A stretch of DNA of 64,000 nucleotides from Alisma plantago-aquatica (GCA_963693085.1 OY856411.1:1345351050-1345415049), one strand, 5' to 3'; positions 10,263 through 23,162 are shown, counted from the first letter of the stretch. Translations and numbers: made by a program. The notes: a model not told the origin generated them from the letters alone.

Positions 10263-11547
10263 AGGCAGTTGAATCCAAAGATGAAAGAGGTTGTGACCCA
10301 AGAGGTTGTAAAATTGCTTGATGCTGGAATTATCTATCCCATTTCTAATAGCACATGGGTGATCCCCATCTAGGTTGTGCCTAAGAAAGGTGGGATCACT
10401 GTAGCTAAAAATGTGGATGGTGAACTTATGCTAGTAAGAGAATAATAAAAGTGGAGAATGTGTGTTGGCTACCAGAAGCTCAATGAAAAGACCAAGAAGG
10501 ACTGCTACCCTCTCCCATTTCTTGACCAGATTCTAGAGAGACTAGCGGGGCAAAGCTTCTATTATTTCCTTGATGGATATTCTGGATACTTCCAAATTGC
10601 CATGCATCCTATAGATCAAGAGAAGACAACATTTACCTGCCCAAGTGGTACATTTGCCTACCGGAGAATGCCATTTGGGTTGTGTAATGCCCCTTCTACA
10701 TTTTAGAGATGTGTGACCTTGATTTTTGTGGATATGCTTGATTCGTCTTTGGAAGTGTTCATGGATGATTTCTCAGTTTTTGGTAAGCCATTTGATGATT
10801 ATTTGCTACATTTGGCCATTGTTCTTGAGAGATGCGTCAAGGTTCACCTAGTGCTATCTTGGGAAAAGAGTCACTTCATGGTGCCCGAAGGCATTGTTCT
10901 GGGCCACCGAGTTTTAAAGGACAGAATTGAAGTTGACAAGGCCAAGGTGGGACTCATTTCTACTCTCACCATTCCTTCCACCGTAAGACATGTTCGATCT
11001 TTCTTGGGACATACAGGTTTCTACCGCTGCTTCATCAAGGATTTCAGTAAAATCTCAAGATCTCTATGTCATTTGCTTGAGAAGGATGTTGAGTTCCATT
11101 TTGATGACAAGTGTGTTGAAGCTTTCAACCACTTGAAGGAAACACTAGTTTCTTCTCCTATCATGCAGCCCCCAAACTTCTCTTTGCCATTTGAGATTAT
11201 GACTGATGCATCCGACATGGCAATGGGGGCTGTGTTGGACCAAAGAGTTGGTCAGATTCCACATGCTATCTATTACGCGAGCAAGACTTTAGACGAAGCC
11301 CAAAGAAATTACACAATGACCGAGAAAGAGTTGCTTGCATTCATCTTTTTCTCTTGACGAATTCCGATCATATCTTTTGCAAAACAAAGTGGTGATATAC
11401 ATGGACCACACTACACTAAATTACCTCATGTCAAAGAAAGAATCAAATCCAAGGCTGATCAGATGGATTCTATTACTTCAAGAGTTTGATGTGGATATTG
11501 TAGATAAGAAGGGAGTGGAAAATGGTGATGCCGACCATCTCTCCTGA
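10263..11547 (+). pseudogene. pol: Athila reverse transcriptase and RNase H
   Basis: RT motifs appear in order: KLLDAGIIYPISNSTW, RMCVGYQKLNEKTKKDCYPLP, FYYFLDGYSGYFQIAMHP, YRRMPFGLCNAPSTF and the catalytic VFMDDF (near 10750). LGHRVLKD and RSFLGHTGFYR follow. RNase H has TDASD, the E of [17 protein letters not shown] and ending ADHLS. Stops occur at 10371, 10444-10449 and 10704-10706, and a frameshift near 11350 separates the last RNase H part. The catalytic residues I can see are kept, but the frame is broken. Confidence 0.88.
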
Positions 11548-12927
11548 ATCAATGAGCCCTTTGATGATACAATTCGAATCAAGGAAATGATGCCACATGA
11601 ACAATTCTTCCTACTCTCATCCACTCAAAGGCCGTGATATCAACACATAGCCAATTTCTTGGCTAGTGGGAGGATACTTAGCACATGGACAAGGGAGGAA
11701 AGCAAAAGGTTATTTGCCATGGTCAAGAATTATGCTTGGGATGACCCTCACCTCTTCAAATATTACCCCGATCAGCTCATAAGGAGATGTGTTCTGGAAA
11801 TAGAATAGCAAGAAATCCTATCCATGTGCCATTTCGGAATATGTGGAGGTCATTTTGGAGGAAAACGCACGGTTGCAAAGGTTCTCCAATGTGGGTTTTA
11901 TTGGTCATCCTTGTTCAAAGATTCCCATGAATTTTGCAAAAGCTGCTTGAAGTGCCAAAAAGTGGGCACTATCTCCAAAAGGTACATGATGCCTCTATCA
12001 CCCATTCTTGTGGTGGAGCTGTTTGATGTATGGGGAATTGACTTCATGGGTCCTTTACCTCCTTCCTTTGGGTATGTATACATTTTGGTCACCATGGACT
12101 ACATGTCAAAGTGGATCGAGGCTATTGCAACCCGAACGAATGACCACAAGGTGGTGTGTGAATTTGTGAAATCAAACATTTTTAGCCGTTTTGGCAATCC
12201 AAGGGCCATGATTAGCGACGGAGGAAGTCATTTCATTCACCGCACTTTTGAAGGGTTGCTCAAGAAGCATGGAGTAAACCATCGAGTAGCCACTCCATAC
12301 CACCCTCAAACTAGTGGCCAAGTTGAGTTGTCCAATTGGGAGGTAAAGCTCATTCTAGAGAAAATAGTGAGACCGGACCATAAGGATTGGTCACTCTGTC
12401 TAAATGAAGCTTTATGGGCATACCAGACTACATAAAAAGCCCTGATTGGCACTACACCCTTCAATCTTGTCTATGGAAAAAGCTGCCATTTGCTGGTTGA
12501 AGTGCAACACAATGCATTATGGGCTTTGAAGACTATGGATCTTGATGGAGAAAATGCGGGAATGAAAAGGAAGTTTCAACTAAATGAATTGGAGGAAATG
12601 TGCCATGAGGCGTATGACATGTCCAAGAGCTATAAGGAGAGGACTAAGTTTCTTCATGATAAAATGATCAAAAAGAAGGAATTTGAGCCCGACAAGTGGG
12701 TATGGTTGTACAATTCAAGAATGAAGTTCTTTCCCGAAAAACTCCAGTCTAGATGGGAAGGACCTTATCTTATAAAGAAGGTGTATCCATTTGGGGCTGT
12801 TGTGATATGTGAGAAAGAAGGAGCAAAAGAGTTTTCCGTCAATAGACAAAGATTGAAACCAATGGTGGAAGTAGGCCCAGACAAGGCCAATCAAAGTTTT
12901 GACATTGTGATGCTTGTAGAAGAATAA
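11548..12927 (+). pseudogene. pol: Athila integrase
   Basis: After a linker (WTREESKRLFAMVKNYAWDD, then YYPDQLIRRCV) comes the zinc region: GGHFGGKRTVAKVL and CKSCLKC. The catalytic core follows with GIDFMG, ISDGGSHF and GQVELSN supplying D, D and E. The C-terminal part has YGKSCHLLVEVQHNALWAL, KFLHDKMIKKKEFEPDKWVW and FPEKLQSRWEGPYLI, typical of Athila/Tat integrase ends. Stops lie at 11806-11808 and 12433-12435. The last open frame closes at 12927. Confidence 0.88.
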
Positions 12928-13189
12928 CAATCCGATGAAGAGATGTGCTTGGAAGCAGATGAGAAAGAGATATACTACAAGGATGCCTTGAGAATCCCAA
13001 AGATGTGAAAGATATCAAGAATCAATCAGCCCGACTGAAGGTGTAAAATTTAGCGCTAGTAGGAGGCAACCCACATGGTTTGAGATTCTCGAACCTTACT
13101 TTTTGATACTTTTGTTTTATTTTCCACAACTACACACACACACTTGTGTCTAATAGTTTTCTTTAAGTTTTGATGACACGACAGGTGTT
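12928..13189 (+). other. Spacer after Athila pol
   Basis: Non-coding. It holds TAGCGCTAGTAGGAGGCAAC at 13051-13070, close to a sequence that often follows pol in Athila elements, and a short CA run at 13132-13142. I see no gene. Confidence 0.5.
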
Positions 13190-13299
13190 ATCCACTAGAG
13201 AGAGAGGGATAAAAGTTGAGTCATGGTCATGAAAGCAAATTTGTGGAAGAATGCCAAAGACAAATGAAGTTCTTGTATTTTGAATTGAGAAAACTGAAG

Positions 13300-13620
13300 G
13301 ATTCTCCCAGCATGGCTGTGGAGCTTGACCATGGCCGTGACAAAAGTGGACAACCACGGCCGTGGCCTACCGCCATGGTCATGGGTTTTATTTCATCAAA
13401 GTGGCCAAAATGTCATGTTCTTTTGGATGAATGGCCATGGTCATGGCCACCAGCCACGGCCGTGTTGAAGATGCATGGCCACGACCGTGGAAACCGGCCA
13501 CGGCCATGACAAGGGTCAGAGGGAAACGTTCTACATCGACAACACAACCATGGAACCCAGCCATGGCCATGCTACTAAGCCCTAGCCACGACCGTGGCCA
13601 CCCGCTACAACCGTGACCCG
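13300..13620. repeat. Cluster of CCATGG/CCACGGCCGTGG palindromic words
   Basis: About a dozen variants of the words CCATGGCC, CCACGGCCGTGG, GGCCATGGTCATGG and CCACGACCGTGG occur, many self-complementary. CCACGGCCGTGG at 13354-13365 is a perfect 12-bp palindrome. Spacing is irregular (15-60 bp). Similar words recur in the 3' LTR at 17640-17702 (CCACGGCTGTGG). The short open frames on both strands here (for example 13216-13509) follow from the repeat and show no protein character. Confidence 0.75.
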
Positions 13621-14054
13621 AATCGATCTAGGAAAAAATATAGCTTTTAAATGTCAAAACCCAACCCCCCTCTTCATTTATTCTTCTTCTTCCTCAGTTG
13701 CACGACTGTGGTGGCACACAACTACTTCTCCTTCCATTGTTCTCCACCTCCAACACCTCAAAACACCCCCAATCAACCCCAAATCAATACCAAATCATTC
13801 CCCAACCATCCCCCTTCCATTTCCACCACCTTTCCTCTCTCAATCGGCCCTCCATCTCCACCTTCATCTCCAATCCACCCAACAGCCCCCCTACCCTAAA
13901 CCTCCACATAAACCCTTCATTTTTTGCTCAAATCAACATCAAACCCCATATCCACCATCTAAACCTCCATCTCCTTCCATTCCACGCCCAAATCCGCATC
14001 CACATCACCCCATACACCAAAATCCGAATTTCACCCCCTTTCTCAGCCCAACCA

Positions 14055-16040
14055 TGAAGAAAATTGGGAAGGCATTAACCAAGGGGGCCAACATTATCAT
14101 CGGAGGGAAGCGGCACTCCAAAAATGCCTCCTCTGATGTTTCTGTGCTCTCACATACCCCCTCCCCAACCACCTCCACATGCCTATCCCTATGTCACTCA
14201 CAATAGGTGAGTGCATCCCGCTCCCGTTCATCCGACATCCACCACATCATCGACGTGACGTATGAGGGGGATGAAGAAGAAGAGGGGTCCGAGGAAAATC
14301 TGGATGACTTGATTGATGAAGTTGAGTCGGTGATTGCAAAGAAAGGGTAGAAATCAAAAGCAGCACCGTCATCGTCAAAGTGGCTTCCAAAGACTACGCA
14401 TGCATGCCACTCGACGTATCACACGGCGGTGGAGCATAGTGATCAGTCGCAATCTACACAGCAGTTGCGTCGGGATGAAGAACAGTATGCACATTGGTAC
14501 AACCTCGACATGAGTTCGGGGTCCCAATCTTACAGAATGGAGGAAGATGAAGATGACAGTAATGAGGAAGAGGTAGAGCTGATGCTTGAGGAAGAGGATG
14601 TTCTGGCACTTTTGGAGGCAGACAGATTGAAGGCCTTAGGAAAGGCCTCTGCAGGAGTGTCATATGGAAGAGGACACAGGCAAAGAAAAATCTCTCTCAC
14701 ATACCCGAAATCCATGACAAGGAGAGTCATCCCCACTAGATATGGGTGTGAGAAAGTCATTGATGACCTAGGGATGAAATAAGTGGTGAAAGTAAGTTTA
14801 AAGGAAATGGGGCTGTGGAACTTTCTTTTCACACCCCAAAAGACTTACACCACTTTGACTCAGGAATTCTTTGCCACACTTGAGAAGACAAAGGTGAGAG
14901 GAAAAGAAGCTATCAAGTTTGCCATGATGGGAAACATGCACACTCTCACATCAAGAGAGCCCTACTATGTTTTTTCTACCAATCCAGAAGAGGCCAAAAA
15001 GATGGATGACGGCCTACTTGAAAAGGAAGTTGATTTCAACTATGTACATTTCTGGAAGCTTTTGACAGGCAGCGAGGACTACTTCGTAGGGAGATAAAAA
15101 ACTACTGCCATAAGCAACCCACTGTTCCTTTATGTGCAAAAAGTCTTAGCCAAAACCATTGTGGGGCGTTATGACAATCAAGGCTCAATTTCACAAAAAG
15201 ATATGCTTGTCTTGATAGCAATGCACCGCAAGTGGTTTATAGACCTTGGAACACTGTTCATTGATCATATGAGGACCATACCCATCAAAAGTAAAACACC
15301 TTTTGTTATGGGTGGGTTGGTAACCTCAATTGCATATGCTTTGGGGTATGATCTCTCTGGTATGGAGGACACGAGTGGGATCGATCTTTTTGACCTGAAC
15401 TATCTAATCCACTACCACACTATCAAATTCATGGATAAAAGGATGATCTATTATACAACTAGTGTCCCTAATTTTGAGCTTGAGTTGCCTTATCACTCTG
15501 TGCCACTACTTTTTGTGCTGGGGATCCTCCACAAACTGGAGGAAAAATTGTTGAAGTGGCAACAATACAACCCAAGAGAAAGATATACTAGGGGAGACAC
15601 TGCCGCATAAGAAGAGATGGATGAATCAAATGTGAAAGGGCATGAATAAGAAACTAAAGGAAATAGTCAACCCAGAAGAACAAGAAGGAGGGATGAAGGA
15701 ACATCCCAGCTGCAGCAGCCCTCAACAAATGCCTATGACATATCCACCATCTAGGCGAAACTTGAGGGTATTCAGAAGACACATAGAGATATACAACTTA
15801 TCTAGCAATACATGTGGCAATACCAACAACAAATGCACCACCAGGTCAACCACTTGTATCACTACCACCATGCCCAAACAACAAAAAACCCCGAATGAGG
15901 TGGAGATTTTTGGGGTGGCATAGTTGGATATCTAGAGACATACCCTCCACCCCAGGATGACTACTGGGGACATTACTACCAGCATCCTCCCGTAGGCTTA
16001 GATCCTACTTCATCTCCTCCTCACTCATCCAACTAGCAGC
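14055..16040 (+). pseudogene. Third ORF of the Athila element, downstream of pol
   Basis: The likely start is the ATG at 14055 (MKKIGKALTKGANIIIGGKR). An acidic stretch follows (YEGDEEEEGSEENLDDLIDE), then EEDVLALLEADRLKALG. The next block reads RVIPTRYGCEKVIDDLG, FLFTPQKTYTTLTQEFFATLE, GNMHTLTSREPYYVF and FGVD-type text. MHRKWFIDLGTLFIDHMRT and SIAYALGYDLSGMED come after, ending in a histidine/glutamine/proline-rich tail. This layout matches the plant transposon protein that Athila-type elements often carry; its role is not established, although its position is that of env in other retroviruses. Stops at 14204, 14348, 14780, 15095 and 15608 and frameshifts break it. Confidence 0.65.
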
Positions 16041-17481
16041 CACAACAGCCGTAACACTCCCCCTATCTACCCAACACTATAGTTCCATGATGAGGACAAC
16101 ATGATTCTAAAGTTTGGGGTGGGTAGGGCGGTATGCACCACTCTATATCTCTCTGTGATTTTGTTCCACCTATGCTATCTAGTTTAGTTTTTCTTGATAT
16201 TGCTTTTGTTTGCATTCATGCATACATCTAGTTTACTTTCATGCATTTTCTTCGTAATTTTTCAAAAATTTTGCTCTTTTTTCTCTTCCATAGCATGCAT
16301 TGCATTTCCATGAAGATTTTGGTAATCTTTGCATGTTTTAGCTAGGACTTGCTTGCTTTACTGTTTTAAGTTCAATAATGCAGGTTAAGATGTGATTGAA
16401 GGCAAATTGGCACCATTTTGGCCAATTTTGCCCAAGCTTGAATGTTCTTGCCCAAAAAGCATGTTTTGACTTAATCTCCATTGTTGGAAATGAAATTTTT
16501 AATCCTTTGACAAAGGCATGCTATTTGCTTAGATTTTATTGCTATATGGTCTTGTTTGATGACTCTTTACATGTGCACCACCTCTCTTAAGCTTGTGAAT
16601 GTTTTGGTTTTTTTGTGAATTGAGCAAGCTACAAACTCTTAAAGCACATGGAATCACTTGGTAGAAATGTGAATGTCATGTTTCTCTATCATGTGGTGTG
16701 ATATCATTTGATGAAGTGTTGGATTAACTTTCATGCAGGAGATCTTATGTTGAAGACTACATTAATGTCCCCCCTTTGGATCTGACTATTCTTTCACCAT
16801 CTTCATACCTCTCCACCTCATGAAAAGATGCCAAAGTGCACATAGCAGTCGTGGCCACCCCTAAAGTTTGGGGTGGCCACATCTCCACCTCCCTACTTCA
16901 CTCTATCCACCATATGCCCTATCTACACCAAGGGCAAAGAAAAATAAAAGAAAAAGAAAAAGAAAAGTAAAAACAAAATAAAAGGATGCTCATGTTTAAG
17001 AGCATTCAAATAAAAGAAAGATGAGTGTGTAAAAGCACTCCAAAATCTTACCGCAATACTTTCTTCCCTTTTCACACCCATTGAGCTAGAAAACATCAAA
17101 TCTAGCTCACTTTACCCTTTTCTACAGCCAAGTGGGTCATCTAATGTGGTTTGAAGCATAAGAGTGAATGTATGAAAGTGAAACAATACTCCTAGTCATC
17201 TTTGATTAACACCAACATGAAACGGTTTACCTGGAATGACATGAAGGACATATGGACAACATGTGTTTTCTATGCTTTATATTTGAAGTTTGTATGCTCA
17301 GTGCTCATTTCATGATTTGTTTGTGAAAGAGGAAGGGAGAGAGGTGGAATACATGCACTTAGTCACTTCCAAGACCATGTAATCAATAATTTTCTGTTGC
17401 TATGCATTTACCATTCTTGTGTATTGAATGAAAACTGAAAAGAGAGATTAAGTTAGAGCATACTTGAGGACAAGTATGTTT
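16041..17481 (+). other. Non-coding 3' region of the Athila element
   Basis: No gene is seen. It contains three copies of an AAGTTTGGGGTGG word (near 16111, 16865 and, as the PPT, 17483), an A/G-rich tract at 16935-16985 (AAAGAAAAAGAAAAAGAAAA) and T-rich text. Such purine words spaced through the region before the 3' LTR are common in Athila elements. Confidence 0.55.
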
Positions 17482-17495
17482 TAAGTTTGGGGTGG
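17482..17495 (+). other. Polypurine tract of the Athila element
   Basis: TAAGTTTGGGGTGG lies three bases before TGTAGCCC, the proposed LTR start at 17499, and after GAGGACAAG, which often precedes the PPT in Athila elements. It would prime plus-strand DNA synthesis. Confidence 0.6.
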
Positions 17496-17498
17496 TTA

Positions 17499-19372
17499 TG
17501 TAGCCCTATTCTAGGGCTCCATCTTGTGCCATTTTGTATTTAAATCACATCTAAACATGTTAGATTACAAGTTATTTCTCCTAATATGTTTATCACTGCC
17601 AAATGCGCTTATGGATGTTCTTTGCACTGTTTTCAGGTACTTGGACCACGCCCATGTCCAAGATCCATGACCGTTCTCATCTCCACCCACCACGGCTGTG
17701 GCCCATCAACACAACAATTTTGCCACCCTAAACCTACCACTTTCTGCACTAATTTTCCCACAATACACCTACTTACCCTAGTGCTTCCACCACCACCTAT
17801 ATAAACATGGGTGGTAGACACAACACTAGATTAGCTCCCTATAGCTGCTCCTAGCCTCCATTACTCCTCTCCTTGAGCATTTAGTGCATTTCCCTTGCAT
17901 TTATGCTCTCCACCCACCATTTCCATCTCCATTTCACCTTGGAAACCTAGTTTTCTAGGTTTTCCTCCATAATCCCCATATCTTCATGCTCATCTACACC
18001 CTTGGAGGAGATAGGACGTCCCCAGCAACAAGGAGGTGAAGAAGAAGGCTACTTCCCCGATCTCCATGGAGTTTCTTCCCCTTCTTCCCCTTTCTTTTGC
18101 CATTTCTTTGATTGTGTAGCTAAGCCCCTAGTGGTGGGTTGTTTGGGGATAAAATGTGACTTGAATACCATGTTGGGGGAATTTTGGCTTGTAATGAACT
18201 TATTTTTATCTATGATGATTTCTCCATGCTTTTGTCTCTTATCCCATTGCCATGCTTCTGATTTATGTTTTTTGCTATTAATTGCTTGTTTGATAGTGCT
18301 TAATGATACCATGTTTCTAGGAGAATTGGGATACATGTGGCAATCTTAGGTGTGACTCCTAGGTCCTAATAGGGGATCCCTAGCTAGTCCCCTATGTTCC
18401 TACATGCCTAACCCCTATCCTACTACTTGGTATGAGACCTAAGTTACTAGTATAAGTGGGATTGATGTGATTACCTAGGGTGTTCTAAAGGCTAGAATGG
18501 CTAGTAGCATGAGGTCAAATACCCTCAACTCTACTCCCATCTCTACCCTCAACCCTCAATTGTTCAATACCACTTATCCTAGAAACCTAGATTTGGCCAA
18601 TCTTATTAGAATCACACCTAACCCTAGTCTTCCACTAGTAGTATAGGGTACATTCTAATAGCATTTGCCTTATTGTTTGGTTTGGTAATCTAGATGAAAG
18701 AAGAGGACCATGCTTGTCCAATAACCTTCCCCAACTAATATCAAAGTTACATCCCCAAATGGCCCACCTACCTTAATCAACTTGTTTAATACTCAACTTG
18801 CTTTGCTTGCTTTTTCATGCTAGTCTAGTTTAGTTGCTTTTGCTCGATCTAGTTAATTGCTTAGTTTTGCTCTTTAGTGTTAACTTAGGTTCTTGCTCAC
18901 TCTAGTGGTTATCTTAGCTTCAAAATTGCTTCTTGCTCTTCTAGTATAGTGTAACTCACCTTTTCTCTTGCTTAGTTAGTTGGTTAACCTAGTGTGTTAA
19001 ATTTGCTTGTTTAAGATAAGTTAGGTTTAATTTCGCCTTTATTGCTTGTCCATTTAGATTAATCACCAAACAAACCCTTTTAAAACACTTAAACCCTGAT
19101 CTCCACACTAGGAACATAGGCAACACTAGCCTAGCTCTAGTGCCCCCTCTATCCTTGAGGACCACCCCTATTCTTTCCAATCACCTATACTACAACAATA
19201 CCCCATGTGCTTGTGAGTGACTTGTTTGGTTTTGTGATCGACTTGGTTAGGGCCAATACAAATTTCAAAAGTTCCCTCCCATGTGTTCAAGTCCCGTGGA
19301 GTGCATCTAGCCACCCTTAGTTGGCTAGTGTGTACACCTCTGGCTTGACGCACCAATTATCTCCCCCCCCCT
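17499..19372 (+). repeat. Athila 3' LTR
   Basis: It starts TGTAGCCCTATTCTAGGGCT, which contains a small dyad (AGCCCTA/TAGGGCT). The rest is non-coding, with palindromic words at 17640-17702 and C/T-rich text at 17850-18100. The 3' end is not certain, since the partner LTR is outside the window. Text ending near the C-run at 19363-19375 would make it about 1.9 kb. Open frames inside (17586-17804, 18002-18349) show no protein character. Confidence 0.5.
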
Positions 19373-19850
19373 CTCTCATTCTCTCTTATCAAGGAGCACA
19401 TCTATATGTTTGATAGGGAATAATAGGCAGTGAAACACCTTCCTCCTATTCCTTATCCCACTTCATAACACCAATTAGGCAAGGGACTCATATTTAAAAA
19501 ACATAGACTAGGGTTGATGTAGGCCAAAGATTACCTATCCCCTAGACAATTGATCCTCATAAGGTAGGATAGGAGGTGATAGGGACGAGTTCTCCTATAT
19601 ACACCATGTGCCACCCATGACCATCTAGTAGGGTATGACTCTTAGCCTGATTTCCCTATGCTCGTTTGGTTTTATGACACTACCATGGGATGTGCACATG
19701 AACATGAACCCCAATTGCATAGTTGATTAGTATCAACCCCCAAAATGGCCCACTACCCCTAATTGATTATTACAACACTTATTTATTTACTTTCTAGTTC
19801 GAGTTAGTTGCTCTAGATTCTTTTCTTGCCTCCTTAGTCTAAATGTATTT
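19373..19850 (+). repeat. Second, diverged Athila-type LTR fragment, left part
   Basis: Several blocks resemble 18340-18850 in the same order: a TAGGGGA-type block, a TTTGGTTT-A block, ATC-A--CCCCAAAATGGCCCAC near 19729-19752 (compare 18736-18765), and CTAGTTCGAGTTAGTTGCT near 19794-19812 (compare 18800-18850). It resumes after the inserted solo LTR at 24259. This may be a remnant of an older Athila element next to the main one. Confidence 0.4.
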
Positions 19851-21588
19851 TGTAACATACTGAATCTAGGGTTCATGTGCAATTTAACCTATTTTTAAGA
19901 TTTTACTATTTTCTTATCCTTTTGTCATTTTCACTAAATTTTACTATCTTTACTATCCTCTTTGGCCTCAACGTTGAAATTGAGCTATACTTGATGGGTT
20001 GAATTATATTTACCCACATTCATTTTAATGAATGGGATTTTGTACAAATATCTCAACACTTGTGTTGATTAGAGTCTAATTATGTAAAATGACCATTAAT
20101 GAGAGATAATTAGTACATTATATTCATTTAGAAATTTTATGGCTTTGTGGGATAAGAAATGAGAAAATAAGATATTTTATATCTAAATTTATTGAGAAAG
20201 GTTCTAAATATATTTATTAGGTACTTAGCATACAATCAAATACAAAATGGTTCAAATAGAGGAATTAATGTAAAGTTAAGACTCCACACACTTTGATTAG
20301 CCAACCCATGAATTTTCAAGTCAATTGGAATTTCTCTACCCTCGTAGTTAATTAAATGAATAAGCAACTCTAATATATATATAAATGCCTAATGCATTTG
20401 AAAAAGGAAACCTCCTTGACTCCTTATTAACCTGCCCTTTAAATTGCTTAAAAATTGGATATTAATTGTTGTCCCAATTGAATTGGTATTGAAAACCTTA
20501 ATTGCCTTAGATTTTAAATGTGGTAATTGACTAAGCACTCAAGTATTTTCCTAACACGCAATCTCCCCTCAACGCAACACATCATTGTGTTACTTCCTCC
20601 CCCTCCCTATCTAATGTGTAACCCCCCTCTCCATCTCAAAGGTGATGTCACATTCCCCCCCTCCATAATAGGCGATGCCCCGTCAACTCTGTCCTCTCTC
20701 CTTTCTATCTCCTATATCTGTCCCCCTTGCCTTCTCCCCATCATAGCGCAACATTCCTAGCCACCCATCTTTCTCCCCCTTCTTCATCTCCTTTGGCACC
20801 ATCCGCTTACTCCACCTACGTGTCTTTCCAACAACAGACTTGTGATTGCGGCGGCCATATGCAATAGAATCCCCTCCTCTTGCCCCGCCTGTCCTACTAG
20901 ATCAGTATCTTTGCCTCTCCCTCTTGTCTTAATCCTACCGACACCACTATAGGCTTGAGCATGAGAAAGCCACGTCATCTCCACAAATCCAACCGCACCT
21001 CTACCAGCCAACAGTCTCTGAGTGCCTTGCTTGACCACCGGAGGCCTGAAACACCTTGGCACCCCTCCAACTGATCTCCCCAACTCCTCAAACTGATCAT
21101 CCCAGATCTACAACACCATGATGCCTGCAATTCACCTCCCCTACATCCGACCCTCGACGCCCAGCAACGCCTCTCGACCCCCACCTGCAACACCATGTTG
21201 CAACTCCCTCGCCTCCTCATAACACAATATACACGTTGCCGCCATCACTGCTTCAAACCCGACGCCTGCAACACAACTTCACTTCTAGGACAACCTCGAT
21301 GCCATCACACCTTGACAACAATGACGTTGACTGCTTCTCCTCTGCAATGTGTGCAACAAGACCTGATGTTGTATTGACTAGCAACAAGATGTTTGACCTC
21401 ACCATCAGCAGGTCCAACTCTGAGCAGATCCATGGAGTCCATACCACATGAAACTCCAATCTGTTGAACCGTCAATCTACAGGTTAGTTCATGTATAACA
21501 CTCTTTTATGAATTTAGTTTACTTTCTGAATGGAAATAATCAAACAGTAATGGCTTATATAACCATGGTAATACATGCACCTTGTAAT

Positions 21589-22329
21589 TAGGGTTGTAAA
21601 TGGGTACGGGTAGACCCGCGGACCCGCAAATCCGGACCCTTTAAAGACCCATCATGGGTCTAAATTCTTATACCCGCATACCCGTAGACTTGTATACCCT
21701 TGGACCCACATATAAGAGGGTCCACTAATGGGTATTCTTAGACCCAGACCCGCTAGACCCGCAGACCCGCTATATATAAATAACTACTTAGATAATATGG
21801 TATTTATATCATACTTTCCTAGTCTAACTAATATAATACTTGAGATTATATCCCACTTTAATTTTAATAAGGTTGAGACTAGTCATCTAATTGAGAATTA
21901 ACTATTCTAGTTTCAATCATGAGCAACATATGTAAACTTAAAATCAAAATAGTCACAAGACATGACACATAAGTAAAATATTATGACAATGACTGCAAAT
22001 ATGTTACAAATTAAATCACTAATCTTAATCTACAAAGTTATTTAATATAACTATTGCATGTTAATATACTATATGATAGCAATATCGCATAATATTAATA
22101 TAAACGCAATATAATCATAATTTTCTTACAATGACAATATGATATTCTATATGGAACCGCTTTTCTGCATACCCGCACCGCAGACCCGCTATTAATGCGG
22201 GTACGGGTATGGTGCATGTCTATTTTTTTATAATGTGGGTCTAGAACTGGAACCGGACCCACTAAATTAGATGGGTATGGATATGGGTATGGCCAGACCC
22301 ACACCGTACCCGCACCGTTTACACCCCTA
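21589..22329. mobile_element. hAT-type MITE (741 bp) with 8-bp target duplication
   Basis: The ends are inverted repeats, TAGGGTTGTAAATGG at the left and CCGTTTACACCCCTA at the right (reverse complement TAGGGGTGTAAACGG). They are flanked by perfect copies of CTTGTAAT (21581-21588 and 22330-22337). The 8-bp duplication and TAGGG...CCCTA ends fit hAT elements. Both subterminal regions are rich in GGGTACGGGT/GACCCGC words, also in inverted orientation. There is no transposase frame, so it depends on an enzyme encoded elsewhere. It lies inside the solo LTR and is therefore younger. Confidence 0.9.
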
Positions 22330-23084
22330 CTTGTAATCAAGTTAACCCTAGGTATATATATAAATACAACTATACATATGAGTATGATATGAATGCTGAT
22401 ATACTGAACCATATATAGGAAATAATCATAATATGTCATGTATGTAAGAGTGTGGTTAAAGATGTTATCTAAACCTTAATTTATGATCCATATAGTAGAT
22501 CTATAACTAAGTAATTTTTTTGTAAAATGTGTTCACATTATTATAACATATTGACCAACATGTATACATCATATTAGTTTATACATGTATCCATGTAGTA
22601 CTACATATAAAACGATGGATGTAAGATGAGCATGTTGCCTTATTGTAATCTTGAATGTCATGGCTCAACTAATAAAGTAAGATTATATATAGGATGAGTT
22701 ACATTCTAATACTACACATATATTATCAAGAATTATGATAACTATGTTTCAACAAAACCCTAGATACACAAATACATATTTATGCAGTAGATGGTAATTA
22801 TAAACACAAATATAATTATGGAATACATCTAACTATATTGTCTTCTTATGAATTAAATGGTGAAAAAGATAATAATGTGTAAAATAATGTACTTTTATAA
22901 ACATATATCTAGATGACATGTTAGTTGGATCAAAGCTTGTGTATATTAGTGAACCTAATAAATATTCATGTGGAATATACTTACACAAATATACATGGTA
23001 AGCATGCTGTTAGGAGTAATATGGATTCACATTATAGAGAAGAGAATGACATCGTTAAACCTAAATTGGAAGAATATAAATTAT

Positions 23085-23162
23085 TATTATATATATATAT
23101 GAGTTCATAGACTTATGTGACTAAAGATGGGTTATTAAAACTAAGATATATATATATATAAC
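23085..23162. repeat. Short (AT)n microsatellites
   Basis: Two runs of about 16 alternating A/T bases at 23087-23102 and 23146-23161 lie inside the solo LTR. Confidence 0.7.

Larger units (their letters stand above)
9198..19372 (+). mobile_element. Athila-type Ty3/gypsy retrotransposon, 5' part outside window
   Basis: The plus-strand order is end of gag, protease, RT, RNase H, integrase, a long spacer, a third ORF of the type Athila elements carry after pol, PPT and 3' LTR. The order RT-RNase H-integrase marks Ty3/gypsy, and the protease and integrase text fits Athila. The left end is interrupted by the copia element (to 9197), so the 5' LTR, PBS and most of gag would lie left of the window. 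All ORFs have stops or frameshifts, so the copy is old. The right end is uncertain: I place it just before the C-rich tract at 19363-19375. Confidence 0.75.

Noticed and set aside
10458..12927. An intact, possibly active gypsy pol
   Set aside because: The catalytic motifs are kept, but stops at 10371, 10444, 10704, 11806 and 12433 and a frameshift near 11350 rule out an intact polyprotein.
13613..14054. Proline-rich open frames (13613-14206, 13651-13899, 13698-14057)
   Set aside because: Three frames are open at once because the DNA is very C-rich. Only the part from the ATG at 14055 fits the Athila third ORF.
20527..21451. Small open frames in C-rich DNA that might be an exon of a host gene
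   Set aside because: No splice-consistent structure or protein motif. The block corresponds to the GC-rich part of the related LTR at 1380-2630.
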